Of a stretch of 64,000 nucleotides of DNA, positions 50,683-59,350 are shown piece by piece. The stretch comes from PNON01 sp963757065. GTDB taxonomy: Bacteria; Chloroflexota; Anaerolineae; Anaerolineales; Anaerolineaceae. The notes under the pieces are model-generated. The model did no database searches and was not told the DNA's origin. It saw nothing but the letters and a program-made list of their open reading frames with translations. The first letter of the stretch is position 1, and each line of letters starts with the position of its first letter. The position numbers and the translations under genes are program-made. Location: positions 186,001 through 250,000 of the forward strand of contig CAVWQC010000002.1 of assembly GCA_963757065.1 (NCBI GenBank), in the 5' to 3' direction.

Positions 50683-52368
50683 CTAGTTTCCTACAGTTGG
50701 AGTTAATTCCAATTGATTTCCACGTTTTACTAATAGGAACCATGTATTGATATTTTCCAGCCTATCGCTTGGATCAAAGAAGGAACCCATTTGAACCCCT
50801 TTAACCTCTGTGCTAACAGCATAAGTATAGACTGGATAATAAAGAAGTAATGCTGGCATTTCTTCTCGGAAAACCACCTGGAAATTATGATATAACCGGA
50901 TTCGCTCTGCGAGATCTGTAGTCACACGAGCCTGTTCAATATATTCACTGGCGATACGATTGTCCCATTGTGAATAATTTTGACCACCTGTAGCCTGTGC
51001 CTGGTCCCAGAATGGATAGGGATCCGGATCCGGATATTTTGACAGATTGAAATCTACAAGAGCAGCCTGATAATTTCGATTAACCAGTCGATCATCAATA
51101 ATAGACTCATACGTCAAAGGCTCGATCTTTACGTCAACGCCTATGCTTTTCCAGTCTTTCTGGATCTGTTCGGCAATGTTTTTATGGATCTCATCATCAG
51201 GGTAAATCATTGTAAAACTGAGCTTCTTATCCTCCTTCGAGCGGATTGTGTCAGTATCTCCAGCGAATACAAATTCAGCTGTTTTTAAGTGATTAATTGC
51301 TGCTTCAGGGTCAAAAGCAATTGGTGCATTATTGTAGTATGCCCAGGTGCCCGGGAAGATTGGGCTGTCCGCTTGAATTGCCTGGCCGCTTAAGTATTGA
51401 TTAATAATAATGGAGCGGTTAATGCTCTTCATTAACGCTTGCCTAATGTTCACGTCCTGGAAGAAATCTACTTTGGCGTCATTGAGATTCAAAATTACCA
51501 TCGCCAATTCAGGTCTCCTCCCTGTGTATGTAGCAAGGTCAGGGTTTCCCAGCACGTCAGGGAGAATCTCATTCGAAACCCGACTTATGCCTTGAATCTC
51601 TCCTTCGTTATAAGCTGCATACATTTCGGATGAACTGGCAAAGTACTTAAAGATAACCTGATCAATAAATGGTTTTTCACCAAAATAATCCTGATTAGCA
51701 GATAGTACTACACCCGTTATCTTTTCATTTTCGACTATCAAATGATCAATCTTATAAGGTCCTGTCCCGACAGGTTGAAGGTTAAATGGAGACTCCTGAA
51801 TTTCCCGGAAGGTATTCTTGCCAAGAATATGCTCGGGTAATATTCCAAAGGTCAAATAATCTAAAAATGGGGAAAATGGCTCAGGCAGAATGAATTGGAT
51901 ATTGTACTCATTCAATCTATTGAGCTTAATATCGTTCCAGAAGTTTTTCAGATCAGTAGGAATGACCGAATCGGGGTCGCGCATTTTATCAATGGTGAAA
52001 ATAATATCATCCACGGTAAAAGGAGATCCATCCTGCCAGGTTATATTTTCTCTAATCGAAAAATTATAGGTTAATCCATCTTTTGAAAAACCCCATGATT
52101 CGGCTAGATCCGGTTGAGCGACACCGCGAAGATCAAATTTTACCAAACCATTAAATATCAACCGGTTCACATCGCGATCAGGCTGATTGTAATGATCGAA
52201 TAGTGGATTTAGTCGTTGAAAACTCCCCACCAACCCTTCAGTATAAACACCTCCGGTTTGGGGTTGAGCAGTATTGATAGGAGAATCTGGCTGCTGGGTG
52301 ATCAATAGAACGCCCACAATGATGCCAGTCAGTAAAATGATTAGTAGTTGCCAACGGAAATTTTTCAT
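50683..52368 (-). CDS. Peptide/nickel-type ABC substrate-binding protein (SBP_bac_5)
   Basis: The 561-residue extracytoplasmic protein is anchored by an N-terminal helix (about 6-24) without a lipobox Cys. It has the SBP family 5 pattern: LNPLFDHYNQPDRDVNRLIFNGL, a LTYNFSIRENITWQDGSPFTVDDIIFTI core (two strands around the binding pocket), and a long C-terminal lobe. Such proteins bind oligopeptides, nickel or other solutes. No permease or ATPase gene is nearby, so it is an orphan that may serve a transporter encoded elsewhere or act as a sensor. Confidence 0.85.
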   Translation of the reverse strand: MKNFRWQLLIILLTGIIVGVLLITQQPDSPINTAQPQTGGVYTEGLVGSFQRLNPLFDHYNQPDRDVNRLIFNGLVKFDLRGVAQPDLAESWGFSKDGLTYNFSIRENITWQDGSPFTVDDIIFTIDKMRDPDSVIPTDLKNFWNDIKLNRLNEYNIQFILPEPFSPFLDYLTFGILPEHILGKNTFREIQESPFNLQPVGTGPYKIDHLIVENEKITGVVLSANQDYFGEKPFIDQVIFKYFASSSEMYAAYNEGEIQGISRVSNEILPDVLGNPDLATYTGRRPELAMVILNLNDAKVDFFQDVNIRQALMKSINRSIIINQYLSGQAIQADSPIFPGTWAYYNNAPIAFDPEAAINHLKTAEFVFAGDTDTIRSKEDKKLSFTMIYPDDEIHKNIAEQIQKDWKSIGVDVKIEPLTYESIIDDRLVNRNYQAALVDFNLSKYPDPDPYPFWDQAQATGGQNYSQWDNRIASEYIEQARVTTDLAERIRLYHNFQVVFREEMPALLLYYPVYTYAVSTEVKGVQMGSFFDPSDRLENINTWFLLVKRGNQLELTPTVGN

Positions 52369-52382
52369 ATTTAATTAAAATT

Positions 52383-52410
52383 GGGCGCCAAAATCATTTT
52401 TGAGGTGCCC
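52383..52410 (-). terminator. Weak hairpin after secG
   Basis: GGGCACC and GGCGCCC (minus strand) form a 7-bp stem with one G-T pair around a 14-base loop, followed by AATTTTAATT. It would partly terminate secG transcription before the peptide-binding protein gene. Confidence 0.4.
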
Positions 52411-52456
52411 ATTCTGGTACATTTTATTTGAGCTCTCTAAGATAAGAGAGTTGGAA

Positions 52457-52681
52457 TTAATTACTGATGACTACAGTCACAACTGTTAAAACGACAAAAA
52501 CAATTCCTAAACCAATGGTTACAAAGAACAGAGTTTTCTCAATACCACGTCGGGCAGTAAAAACTCCTCCACTGTCCCCACCATTCAGACCTCCCAAACC
52601 AACGCCTTTGCTTTGTAGAATAATACTCGCTACCAAAGCAATTGACGTTATAATCAATGCAATATCAAAATACTGTTCCAC
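52457..52681 (-). CDS. secG: Preprotein translocase subunit SecG
   Basis: SecG is the small SecYEG subunit that eases protein export. The 74-residue protein has two transmembrane helices (about 5-22 and 52-72) and the conserved loop ILQSKGVGLGGLNGGDSGGVF between them. The start is GTG at 52681 because AGGAGG lies 6 bases before it. It is divergent from the PHP-domain gene. Confidence 0.92.
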   Translation of the reverse strand: MEQYFDIALIITSIALVASIILQSKGVGLGGLNGGDSGGVFTARRGIEKTLFFVTIGLGIVFVVLTVVTVVISN

Positions 52682-52769
52682 AATTATCCTCCTGGAATAT
52701 TACAATCGCTGAATTATACCTACTAACTGGTCAATCCGTCAACAATAATCAATAATCCCATGGCTGCTT

Positions 52770-53831
52770 ATGCATGAAATAATAATCAATACTCATGTTC
52801 ACACCTACCTTTCCGATGGGCACGCTACATACCAGGAAATTGCTAATGCAGCCATAGAAGCCGGAATCGATGGAGTAATTATTACTGACCACAATGTTTT
52901 CGTTCAAAGGAAAGAAGGTTTTTACACACATAAAGAAAAGAAAGTCGTGCTCTTGTCCGGGCAGGAAATTCATGACCAGTACCGAAATCCTCAAAAAAGT
53001 CATCTGCTGGTATTCCAACCAAAAATGGATTACTCATTTTTTGCCCAAAATCCTTCACAGCTTATCCAGAAAGTTAAGTCAACTGGAGGTTTATCTTTCA
53101 TCGCGCATCCATTTGACCCTGAACTTAAATTAGTTGGTGAGCCAGATATCTCCTGGGAAGATTGGGATGTAAGTGGATATACGGGAATCGAGTTATGGAA
53201 TGGGTTTAGTGAGATAAAATACCGGAGTCACAATATTTTTCAATTGCTTTTTTATGTGCTATTTCCAAATTTTTTAACCAGGCAACCTTTGCCAGCAATC
53301 TTGAAATTATGGGATTCTTTGTTAGCAAAGGATCCTTCCTGTGTGGCAATTGGTGGATCAGATGCTCATGCGCTGCAAAAAAGGGCTTTGTGGCTGCATA
53401 AAGTAATATTCCCATATACATATCACTTCCGGGCAATCAACAATCATCTACTCTTAAATGAACAATTATCAATTGATATTGGTGTCGCCCGAAAGCAAAT
53501 TATTCAAGCTTTTAAAAATGGAAATTTATTTATCGGTTATGATAAGCCGTATCCCACAAAAGGATTTCGATTTTATGGACAAGGATTGAATCAAACATTC
53601 CAGATTGGCGATAAAATTGATATTGGAGACGGTATTACCTTACAAATCAATTTACCCATCGCTGCTGAATGTAATCTGTTGAGAAACGGTGAAGTTGTCA
53701 AATCCTGGACAGAGACTAATAAATGCACTTATATCACGAAAATTCCCGGAATTTATCGGGTCGAAGCATATATTCAATATCACGGCAGTCGACGGGGATG
53801 GATCTATACTAATCCAATTGTTGCGAGATAA
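52770..53831 (+). CDS. PHP-domain metal-dependent phosphoesterase-like protein
   Basis: The 353-residue protein has an N-terminal PHP domain (residues 1-235) with the HxH motif THVHTYLSDG (His9, His11), ITDHN near 37, and GGSDAHA near 205 as further metal ligands. A C-terminal beta domain (about 265-353) follows. PHP proteins hydrolyse phosphoesters such as histidinol phosphate, or act as exonuclease modules. The specific substrate is unknown. It ends 1 base before the YbaK gene starts. Confidence 0.82.
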   Translation: MHEIIINTHVHTYLSDGHATYQEIANAAIEAGIDGVIITDHNVFVQRKEGFYTHKEKKVVLLSGQEIHDQYRNPQKSHLLVFQPKMDYSFFAQNPSQLIQKVKSTGGLSFIAHPFDPELKLVGEPDISWEDWDVSGYTGIELWNGFSEIKYRSHNIFQLLFYVLFPNFLTRQPLPAILKLWDSLLAKDPSCVAIGGSDAHALQKRALWLHKVIFPYTYHFRAINNHLLLNEQLSIDIGVARKQIIQAFKNGNLFIGYDKPYPTKGFRFYGQGLNQTFQIGDKIDIGDGITLQINLPIAAECNLLRNGEVVKSWTETNKCTYITKIPGIYRVEAYIQYHGSRRGWIYTNPIVAR

Positions 53832-53832
53832 T

Positions 53833-54309
53833 ATGATTTCGAATAATGTTACCCGCTTATTAGACAGTAAAAAAATTGTTTATCAGGTATTCTCATTGCC
53901 TCCGGAAAAACTGGGAGCTGAGGAAGCTGCCAGGTTCATGGGTATTCCACTCAATGAAGTCTACAAGTCAATCATCATCAAACGCGAAAAGCCAGGAAAA
54001 CCTATTATTGCTGTAACACCTGGGGATAAGGAAGTTGACTTAAAACTATTGGCCGCGGCAATCGGAGAGAAAAAAGTCAGTGTACCTACCCTGGTTGAAG
54101 CAGAAAAGATGACTGGTCTCAAAGCAGGTGGAATTTCTCCACTGGCACTTATCAATAGAGGATTTCAAGTGATTATTGACTCATCGGCGTCCACTTATTC
54201 TCATATTCATATTTCGGGTGGACAACTGGGGTTAAATATTCGCCTGCCAGTAAACAGCTTGATCGAAATTACTCATGCCAGGTTGGCAAATATTACAAAC
54301 AAAGAATAA
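53833..54309 (+). CDS. ybaK: YbaK/EbsC-family aminoacyl-tRNA deacylase
   Basis: The 158-residue protein belongs to the YbaK/ProX deacylases that hydrolyse Cys- or Ala-tRNA(Pro). It has LGAEEAARFMGIPLNEVYKSIIIK, VDLKLLAAAIGEKKVS, and the GGISPLAL segment characteristic of YbaK. I set the start at 53833, just after the PHP stop; the longer open frame inside the PHP gene is a shadow. Substrate specificity cannot be read from the sequence. Confidence 0.88.
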   Translation: MISNNVTRLLDSKKIVYQVFSLPPEKLGAEEAARFMGIPLNEVYKSIIIKREKPGKPIIAVTPGDKEVDLKLLAAAIGEKKVSVPTLVEAEKMTGLKAGGISPLALINRGFQVIIDSSASTYSHIHISGGQLGLNIRLPVNSLIEITHARLANITNKE

Positions 54310-54542
54310 GATTACTAATCTTTATACTTTTGATAACCATAATTTATATAATATATCCATAACTGGATGGTACACTGGTCACAATGAAAAATGTCAGATG
54401 TTCAGATTTGCCTATTAATCATTTCACTGCATAATCATTGGTCCATCAAAGAACACACTTGCGGTTAATTAAATACCATCTGCGGCTTGGGTATAATAAG
54501 AATGAAACAATTGGTTATTAATCAAAACAAGTAAGGAAAAGG

Positions 54543-55346
54543 ATGACAAACATATTCGATCAGGTAGAAAATCTGATCCAGGTAATTCTGGAAAAAGAAA
54601 TATTTACCTGGCTGCCGGGCGGAGTTAGTACACGAGAAATCCTACAGAAGGTCGTAGAAGCACTCACAATCGCCCAGAGGGCTTCCGGCATTGGTATTAC
54701 CTATGATGTGCTCATTAAAGTATCCCCGTCTGTGTACGGGCTCTGGATGAGTCACCAAATGGATCTGGTTGAATTGGGACATATCCTTGCCCATGAACTG
54801 AAAGAGGAGAATCGGGTGAGTAATTGTTCCCCGATATTTCATATCCTGGGGGACTTAAATCTTCAGGAGGATGATATCGATATATCAGTAATCCAGTACC
54901 AAACAGATTCTGCAGATACAACGTATATGGAACCGGTAATCACAAAAAGCGGTGTTCGAAAAAATACTGTGATATCTCCATATTTGATTGACCCTGCCGA
55001 CAATGTTGTGAATATTTCCAAGACGGTATTCAATATTGGGCGGAGAGTTGATAATGATCTTGCTTTGGATGATGCAAGGGTATCCAGGCAGCACGCACAG
55101 ATTCGTTATTCGCCGGATGGGTGTATTTTGTTTGACCTAAATTCAACCGGAGGAACTTTCATAAACAATAATAAGGTGATCCAGCAAAAACTTCATTCAG
55201 GGGATGTGATTTCTCTTGCCGGTGTCACCTTGATCTATGGAGAAGAATTACAGCAGGATCCCAACGACAGTCCAGAATGCGACGACCACTCACAAACAAA
55301 GCCACCTGATGAAAATTCAAGTGACCATTTGGAGTATATCGGATGA
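54543..55346 (+). CDS. FHA protein with DUF3662-like N-terminus (FhaA-like)
   Basis: The 267-residue protein resembles mycobacterial FhaA. The N-terminal domain (1-115, with DVLIKVSPSVYGLW and LGHILAHELKEE) is of the DUF3662 type. A linker leads to a C-terminal FHA domain (about 165-240) with NIGRRVDNDLALDDARVSRQHAQI and LNSTGGTFINN. The GR, SRQH and NGT-like (here TGGT) loops that bind phosphothreonine are present. AAGGAAAAGG precedes the ATG. It heads a row of FHA, FHA, MTA phosphorylase and FtsW/PBP genes. No Ser/Thr kinase gene is in the window. Confidence 0.85.
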   Translation: MTNIFDQVENLIQVILEKEIFTWLPGGVSTREILQKVVEALTIAQRASGIGITYDVLIKVSPSVYGLWMSHQMDLVELGHILAHELKEENRVSNCSPIFHILGDLNLQEDDIDISVIQYQTDSADTTYMEPVITKSGVRKNTVISPYLIDPADNVVNISKTVFNIGRRVDNDLALDDARVSRQHAQIRYSPDGCILFDLNSTGGTFINNNKVIQQKLHSGDVISLAGVTLIYGEELQQDPNDSPECDDHSQTKPPDENSSDHLEYIG

Positions 55347-55771
55347 GTATTTTCCTTCTTATCATACGATTACTCATGATCGCTGCCCTCTATGCATTCA
55401 TCGGGTGGACGGTTTATACGCTCTGGATTGAAGTTTATCGCCGCCAGGAAAAACATGAAAATATATCAGTACCACCCCTTACGGTAAAATATACGGATGA
55501 GCAAGGGGAAAAAATACAGTTCATAAATCAACCCCTGGCTTTTATCGGACGTGAACCTGGTTGCGATATTATCATTATTGACCATTCTGTATCTTCACGG
55601 CAGGCAAGGCTCTCATACCACCAAAATCAATGGTGGGTGGAAGACCTTAATTCAACTAATGGCACATTTCTAAACAGGGATCTATTAACCCAACCAGCTG
55701 TATTAATTACTGACGATCTCATTTCTTGTGGGAGTGCTGATCTTACAATCAAGATTGAGAAAGCTGAATAA
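55343..55771 (+). CDS. Membrane-anchored FHA protein (FhaB-like)
   Basis: The 142-residue protein has one N-terminal transmembrane helix (about 3-25) and a cytoplasmic FHA domain (about 60-135) with FIGREPGCDIIIIDHSVSSRQARL and LNSTNGTFLN. GR, SSRQ and NGT motifs for phosphothreonine binding are intact. Architecture and position before FtsW/PBP match FhaB/FipA of Actinobacteria, which helps recruit division and cell-wall proteins. It overlaps the preceding FHA gene by 4 bases (ATGA). Confidence 0.88.
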   Translation: MSIFLLIIRLLMIAALYAFIGWTVYTLWIEVYRRQEKHENISVPPLTVKYTDEQGEKIQFINQPLAFIGREPGCDIIIIDHSVSSRQARLSYHQNQWWVEDLNSTNGTFLNRDLLTQPAVLITDDLISCGSADLTIKIEKAE

Positions 55772-55791
55772 AAGCTTCAGGTGGAGGACAA

Positions 55792-56658
55792 ATGGATAAT
55801 ACCCCCTTTCTTGCTATCATCGGTGGTTCAGGTTTATATGATATGGAAGGAATAACCGAAAAAAGTACAGTTTTCCCTGATACTCCTTATGGTAAACCCA
55901 GTTCACCAATAACCATCGGTCTACTTAACGGAAAACGGGTTGCTTTTCTTGCCCGGCATGGGATTGGTCACATGCTTAATCCATCCGAAGTTAATTATCG
56001 AGCCAATATTTATGCATTAAAAGAGCTCGGGGTGAAGAAAATCATCTCTATAAGCGCCTGTGGTTCCTTGCGAGAAGATTTCTCTCCTGGAGAGATCGTT
56101 ATTCCAGACCAACTGTTTGATTTCACTAAAGGCAGGAAAAGGACATTTTTTGAAAATGGTTGTGTTGCCCATATCAGCCCGGCAAATCCATTTTGCAGCA
56201 CACTACGATCAATAACAATTGATTCCCTTCAATCAAACGATACAATTGTCCATAATAATGGTACCCTGATCACAATTGAAGGTCCTCGTTTTTCCACCCG
56301 TGCTGAATCAAATCTATTTAGAGCCTGGGGAATGTCAATAATCGGAATGACTGCAAGTCCTGAAGCATTTTTGGCCAGGGAAGCTGAGATGTGCTATGTA
56401 ACTTTTGCCCATGTCACTGATTATGATGTCTGGCATATTAGTGAGGAACCTGTAAACGTTGAAATGGTAATCAGGACCCTCAATAAAAATACGCAAATCG
56501 CACAAGAGAGTATTCGTGGAATTGTTGCCGATCCCCGTCTTGAAGATGACTGCGAGTGTTATTCAGCTTTAAAGGATGCAGTTATAACTCAAACAGAGGC
56601 AATCTCTTCCACGGCTAAAGAACAACTTGATATTTTCCTAGCAAAGTATAAGCACTAG
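55792..56658 (+). CDS. mtnP: S-methyl-5'-thioadenosine phosphorylase
   Basis: The enzyme splits methylthioadenosine with phosphate, giving adenine and methylthioribose-1-phosphate for methionine salvage. The 288-residue protein has GGSGLYDM, TPYGKPS, RHGIGHMLNPSEVNYRANIYALKELGVKKII, EGPRFSTRAES and MTASPEAFLAREAEM. Substrate choice (methylthioadenosine or methylthioinosine) cannot be decided by eye. It sits within the FHA-FtsW row, its last base being the first base of the FtsW start GTG. Confidence 0.9.
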   Translation: MDNTPFLAIIGGSGLYDMEGITEKSTVFPDTPYGKPSSPITIGLLNGKRVAFLARHGIGHMLNPSEVNYRANIYALKELGVKKIISISACGSLREDFSPGEIVIPDQLFDFTKGRKRTFFENGCVAHISPANPFCSTLRSITIDSLQSNDTIVHNNGTLITIEGPRFSTRAESNLFRAWGMSIIGMTASPEAFLAREAEMCYVTFAHVTDYDVWHISEEPVNVEMVIRTLNKNTQIAQESIRGIVADPRLEDDCECYSALKDAVITQTEAISSTAKEQLDIFLAKYKH

Positions 56659-59309
56659 TGCAAAATATTTTAGAATACCACAGCCAACCAGGCTATATAA
56701 ATTTTATCCGGATAAGGCTAACTTATCTGGCTGTAATTTTCATTTCCCTTAACGCGGTCGGGCTATCACTTGCATCTTTCATCCGAAATAAGTCACTGTT
56801 CGATCAAACAACGTGGCAGCACTGGATAGGTTATTTTGTCTGGCTTGGTTTATTTTTATTGGTGACACGAGTATCAACCCGGTTACTTCCACATCAAGAT
56901 CCTTATTTAATTGATCTTATTTACATATGTTGTGGATGGAGTTTGATGATCCTATGGCGATTATCCCCGAGCTTAGGTATGAGGCAAACAGCCTGGTTCA
57001 TCATTGGCAGTATTGCCTATCTCGCAATTCTTAGATTTCCCAAGATCCTTACGATATTAAAACGGTACACATACATCTGGTTAGCTGGTGCTTTTATATT
57101 AATCATCTTAACTTTATTACCGGGCTTTATTAATGGTTCAAATCAACCCAAGTTATGGCTCAGTTTCAAAGGATTGACTTTACAGCCATCAGAACCGTTC
57201 AAGCTTTTATTCATCGTTTATTTAAGTGCATATTTTTCCCGAAAATTACCTCTTAAAATTGGTACCGCAGCTGTTATTGTTCCCACCGTCGTGGTAGCGA
57301 TGGCTGCAATACTTGTCTTGTTGGCTCAAAAAGACCTTGGTACAGTTTCGCTCATGATGGCCATCTATGTTGTCATGGTTTTCATCGGCACCGGGGATAG
57401 AAAATTTCTTTTGGGCAGCATAATAATTTTTTTTGCAGCAGCAATTTCCGGGTATTTTTTATTTGATGTCATTCGCCTGAGAGTCGGTGCCTGGATCAAT
57501 CCTTGGCTTGATCCAGTCGGACGCTCATATCAGATCGTTCAGGCATTAATATCTCAAGCCTCTGGTGGTATCCTGGGAACAGGTCCAGGAATGGGAAGCC
57601 CGAATCTTGTTCCGGTCGCTGCTTCAGATTTTATTTATACGGCCATAGCTGAAGAGAGCGGTTTCCTTGGCGCAGCTGCAGTCATTCTTCTCCTGATATT
57701 GATCACATTCCGTGGTTTTTCAATCGCATTACGTGCAAAGGATAAATTTAATGCATTACTTTGCACCGGTATTTCTTTTTGGATCGCTGCACAAGGATTA
57801 ATGATCATTGGTGGAAACATCCGTCTTCTTCCATTAACTGGGGTGACACTCCCCTTCTTCTCATATGGCGGATCTTCCCTGGTTGTCTGCATGGTCGCAG
57901 GGAGCCTTGTTACCCTAATAAGTGGTCAGGCTAATGATTCTCAGGATAATCAGTTTCCAAAGAAGCAAATTTACTTTGAAATCGTTCTCCCTGTCATCCT
58001 GGTTGTCTCCTCCGCATCATTGCTTTTGCTACCGGTCTGGTCATTCATAATGAAAGATCAACTCACATCACGTAGTGACAATCTCCGCAGGGCAATTGCA
58101 GATACAAATATTGCTCGAGGTGAAATAATTGATCGAAATGGAGAAGTAATAAATGGTACAACCGGGTCTCCAGGAGATTATTCCAGGTCGTATTTATACC
58201 CTCCGCTTGCTGCAACAGTTGGATATTCCAATATCTCTTATGGACAATCAGGCCTGGAAGCCATGCTTGACCCATATCTGCGAGGATTAAAATCTTACAC
58301 ACCGTTTACACTCTGGTGGAATAATTTACTTTTCAGTCATCCTCCTCCTGGATCTAATGTTAGGCTATCGATTGATTTAACCATGCAAAAATGGTTGGAT
58401 ACCCAGCTAGATTCTCATACTGGAGCAATTGTTGTGATGAACGCAGAATCTGGTGAATTGCTGGCAGTGGTATCCCATCCAGGGATCGATCCTTCTCAAC
58501 TTGAAACAGAATGGAACACAATAATCACCGATCCCCGATCCCCATTGCTCAATCGAGCGTTAGTTGGAAAATATCCTCCCGGAACGTCATTGGGGCTTTT
58601 TCTCATGGGAAAAGTAATGGATGCCAATTTACAGCTTCCTTCAGGATCAAATGACACAGTAGCATATAAGAGCCGAACCATCAACTGCGTTATTCCACCA
58701 GTAACCCATGAGTCAGACCTTGTAGAGACCATTCAGAGGGGATGCCCCCAAAGCAGCTTGAATATTGGAAGGATCATTGGTAAAGACGGTTTATATGATC
58801 TTTATTCAGATCTCGGTTTTTATGCTACCCCGGAATTTATTTTCTCAGCAACTGAATCAACTGATCCAACAATGATTGATAATATCAAAGCAGCTTCAAT
58901 CGGTCAGGAAAATTTAGACCTCACCCCGCTGCAAATGGTACTTGCAGCATCTTCCATCAGTTCTGGTGGTGATATCCCCACACCTTATTTAGCGCTATCT
59001 TATCAACTGCCATCAGGGAGTTGGGAATTATTACAGCCGGAATCGAGTAAACACCCGGTATTTTCTGAATCTACTGCAAGTAGCATCAGTAATGAATTCA
59101 CAAATTCTGACTTACCGGCCTGGTCTGTTGTTGGACAGGCTTTAAGTAGTAATACCCAAACAGTGACATGGTTTCTTGGTGGAACAAACACCAACTGGCG
59201 GGGAGTTCCTATTTCATTTGTCGTCTTACTAGAAGAAGACAACCCGCTCCTTGCCAGTCAGATCGGGAATTCAATTGCCCGTCAAATTACCTCGATCCTG
59301 GAAAAATAA
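56658..59309 (+). CDS. FtsW/RodA polymerase fused to a degenerate class B PBP domain
   Basis: The 883-residue fusion couples a SEDS peptidoglycan polymerase to a penicillin-binding-protein domain. The N-terminal part (about 20-420) has about twelve helices with the SEDS signatures AWINPWLDPVGRSYQIVQAL, GPGMGSPNLVPVAASDFIYTAIAEESGFLG and LPFFSYGGSS, all intact. After a linking helix (about 435-455) the PBP part keeps RGEIIDRNGEVI, SGLEAML and HTGAIVVMNAESGELLAVVS. However, the SxxK motif is T643-S-L-G646, SxN is retained as S700-L-N702, and the KTG motif is Q827-A-L829. A functional transpeptidase would need Ser, Lys and KTG, so this half is probably inactive. The start is GTG 56658, overlapping mtnP by one base. 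Confidence 0.85.
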   Translation: MQNILEYHSQPGYINFIRIRLTYLAVIFISLNAVGLSLASFIRNKSLFDQTTWQHWIGYFVWLGLFLLVTRVSTRLLPHQDPYLIDLIYICCGWSLMILWRLSPSLGMRQTAWFIIGSIAYLAILRFPKILTILKRYTYIWLAGAFILIILTLLPGFINGSNQPKLWLSFKGLTLQPSEPFKLLFIVYLSAYFSRKLPLKIGTAAVIVPTVVVAMAAILVLLAQKDLGTVSLMMAIYVVMVFIGTGDRKFLLGSIIIFFAAAISGYFLFDVIRLRVGAWINPWLDPVGRSYQIVQALISQASGGILGTGPGMGSPNLVPVAASDFIYTAIAEESGFLGAAAVILLLILITFRGFSIALRAKDKFNALLCTGISFWIAAQGLMIIGGNIRLLPLTGVTLPFFSYGGSSLVVCMVAGSLVTLISGQANDSQDNQFPKKQIYFEIVLPVILVVSSASLLLLPVWSFIMKDQLTSRSDNLRRAIADTNIARGEIIDRNGEVINGTTGSPGDYSRSYLYPPLAATVGYSNISYGQSGLEAMLDPYLRGLKSYTPFTLWWNNLLFSHPPPGSNVRLSIDLTMQKWLDTQLDSHTGAIVVMNAESGELLAVVSHPGIDPSQLETEWNTIITDPRSPLLNRALVGKYPPGTSLGLFLMGKVMDANLQLPSGSNDTVAYKSRTINCVIPPVTHESDLVETIQRGCPQSSLNIGRIIGKDGLYDLYSDLGFYATPEFIFSATESTDPTMIDNIKAASIGQENLDLTPLQMVLAASSISSGGDIPTPYLALSYQLPSGSWELLQPESSKHPVFSESTASSISNEFTNSDLPAWSVVGQALSSNTQTVTWFLGGTNTNWRGVPISFVVLLEEDNPLLASQIGNSIARQITSILEK

Positions 59310-59350
59310 TACTGCATTTACCAAAATATTAGTATTTATAATAGTTTTCG

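Noticed and set aside
54492..54540. Second leader peptide before the FHA gene (ATG at 54502, ten codons)
   Set aside because: It has no run of regulatory codons and no terminator follows, and its distance from the TATAAT is only 4 bases. Probably chance.
54310..54542. tRNA gene in the 233-base gap before the FHA gene
   Set aside because: No cloverleaf, T-loop (GGTTCRANYCC) or acceptor pairing was recognised; the stretch is simply AT-rich.
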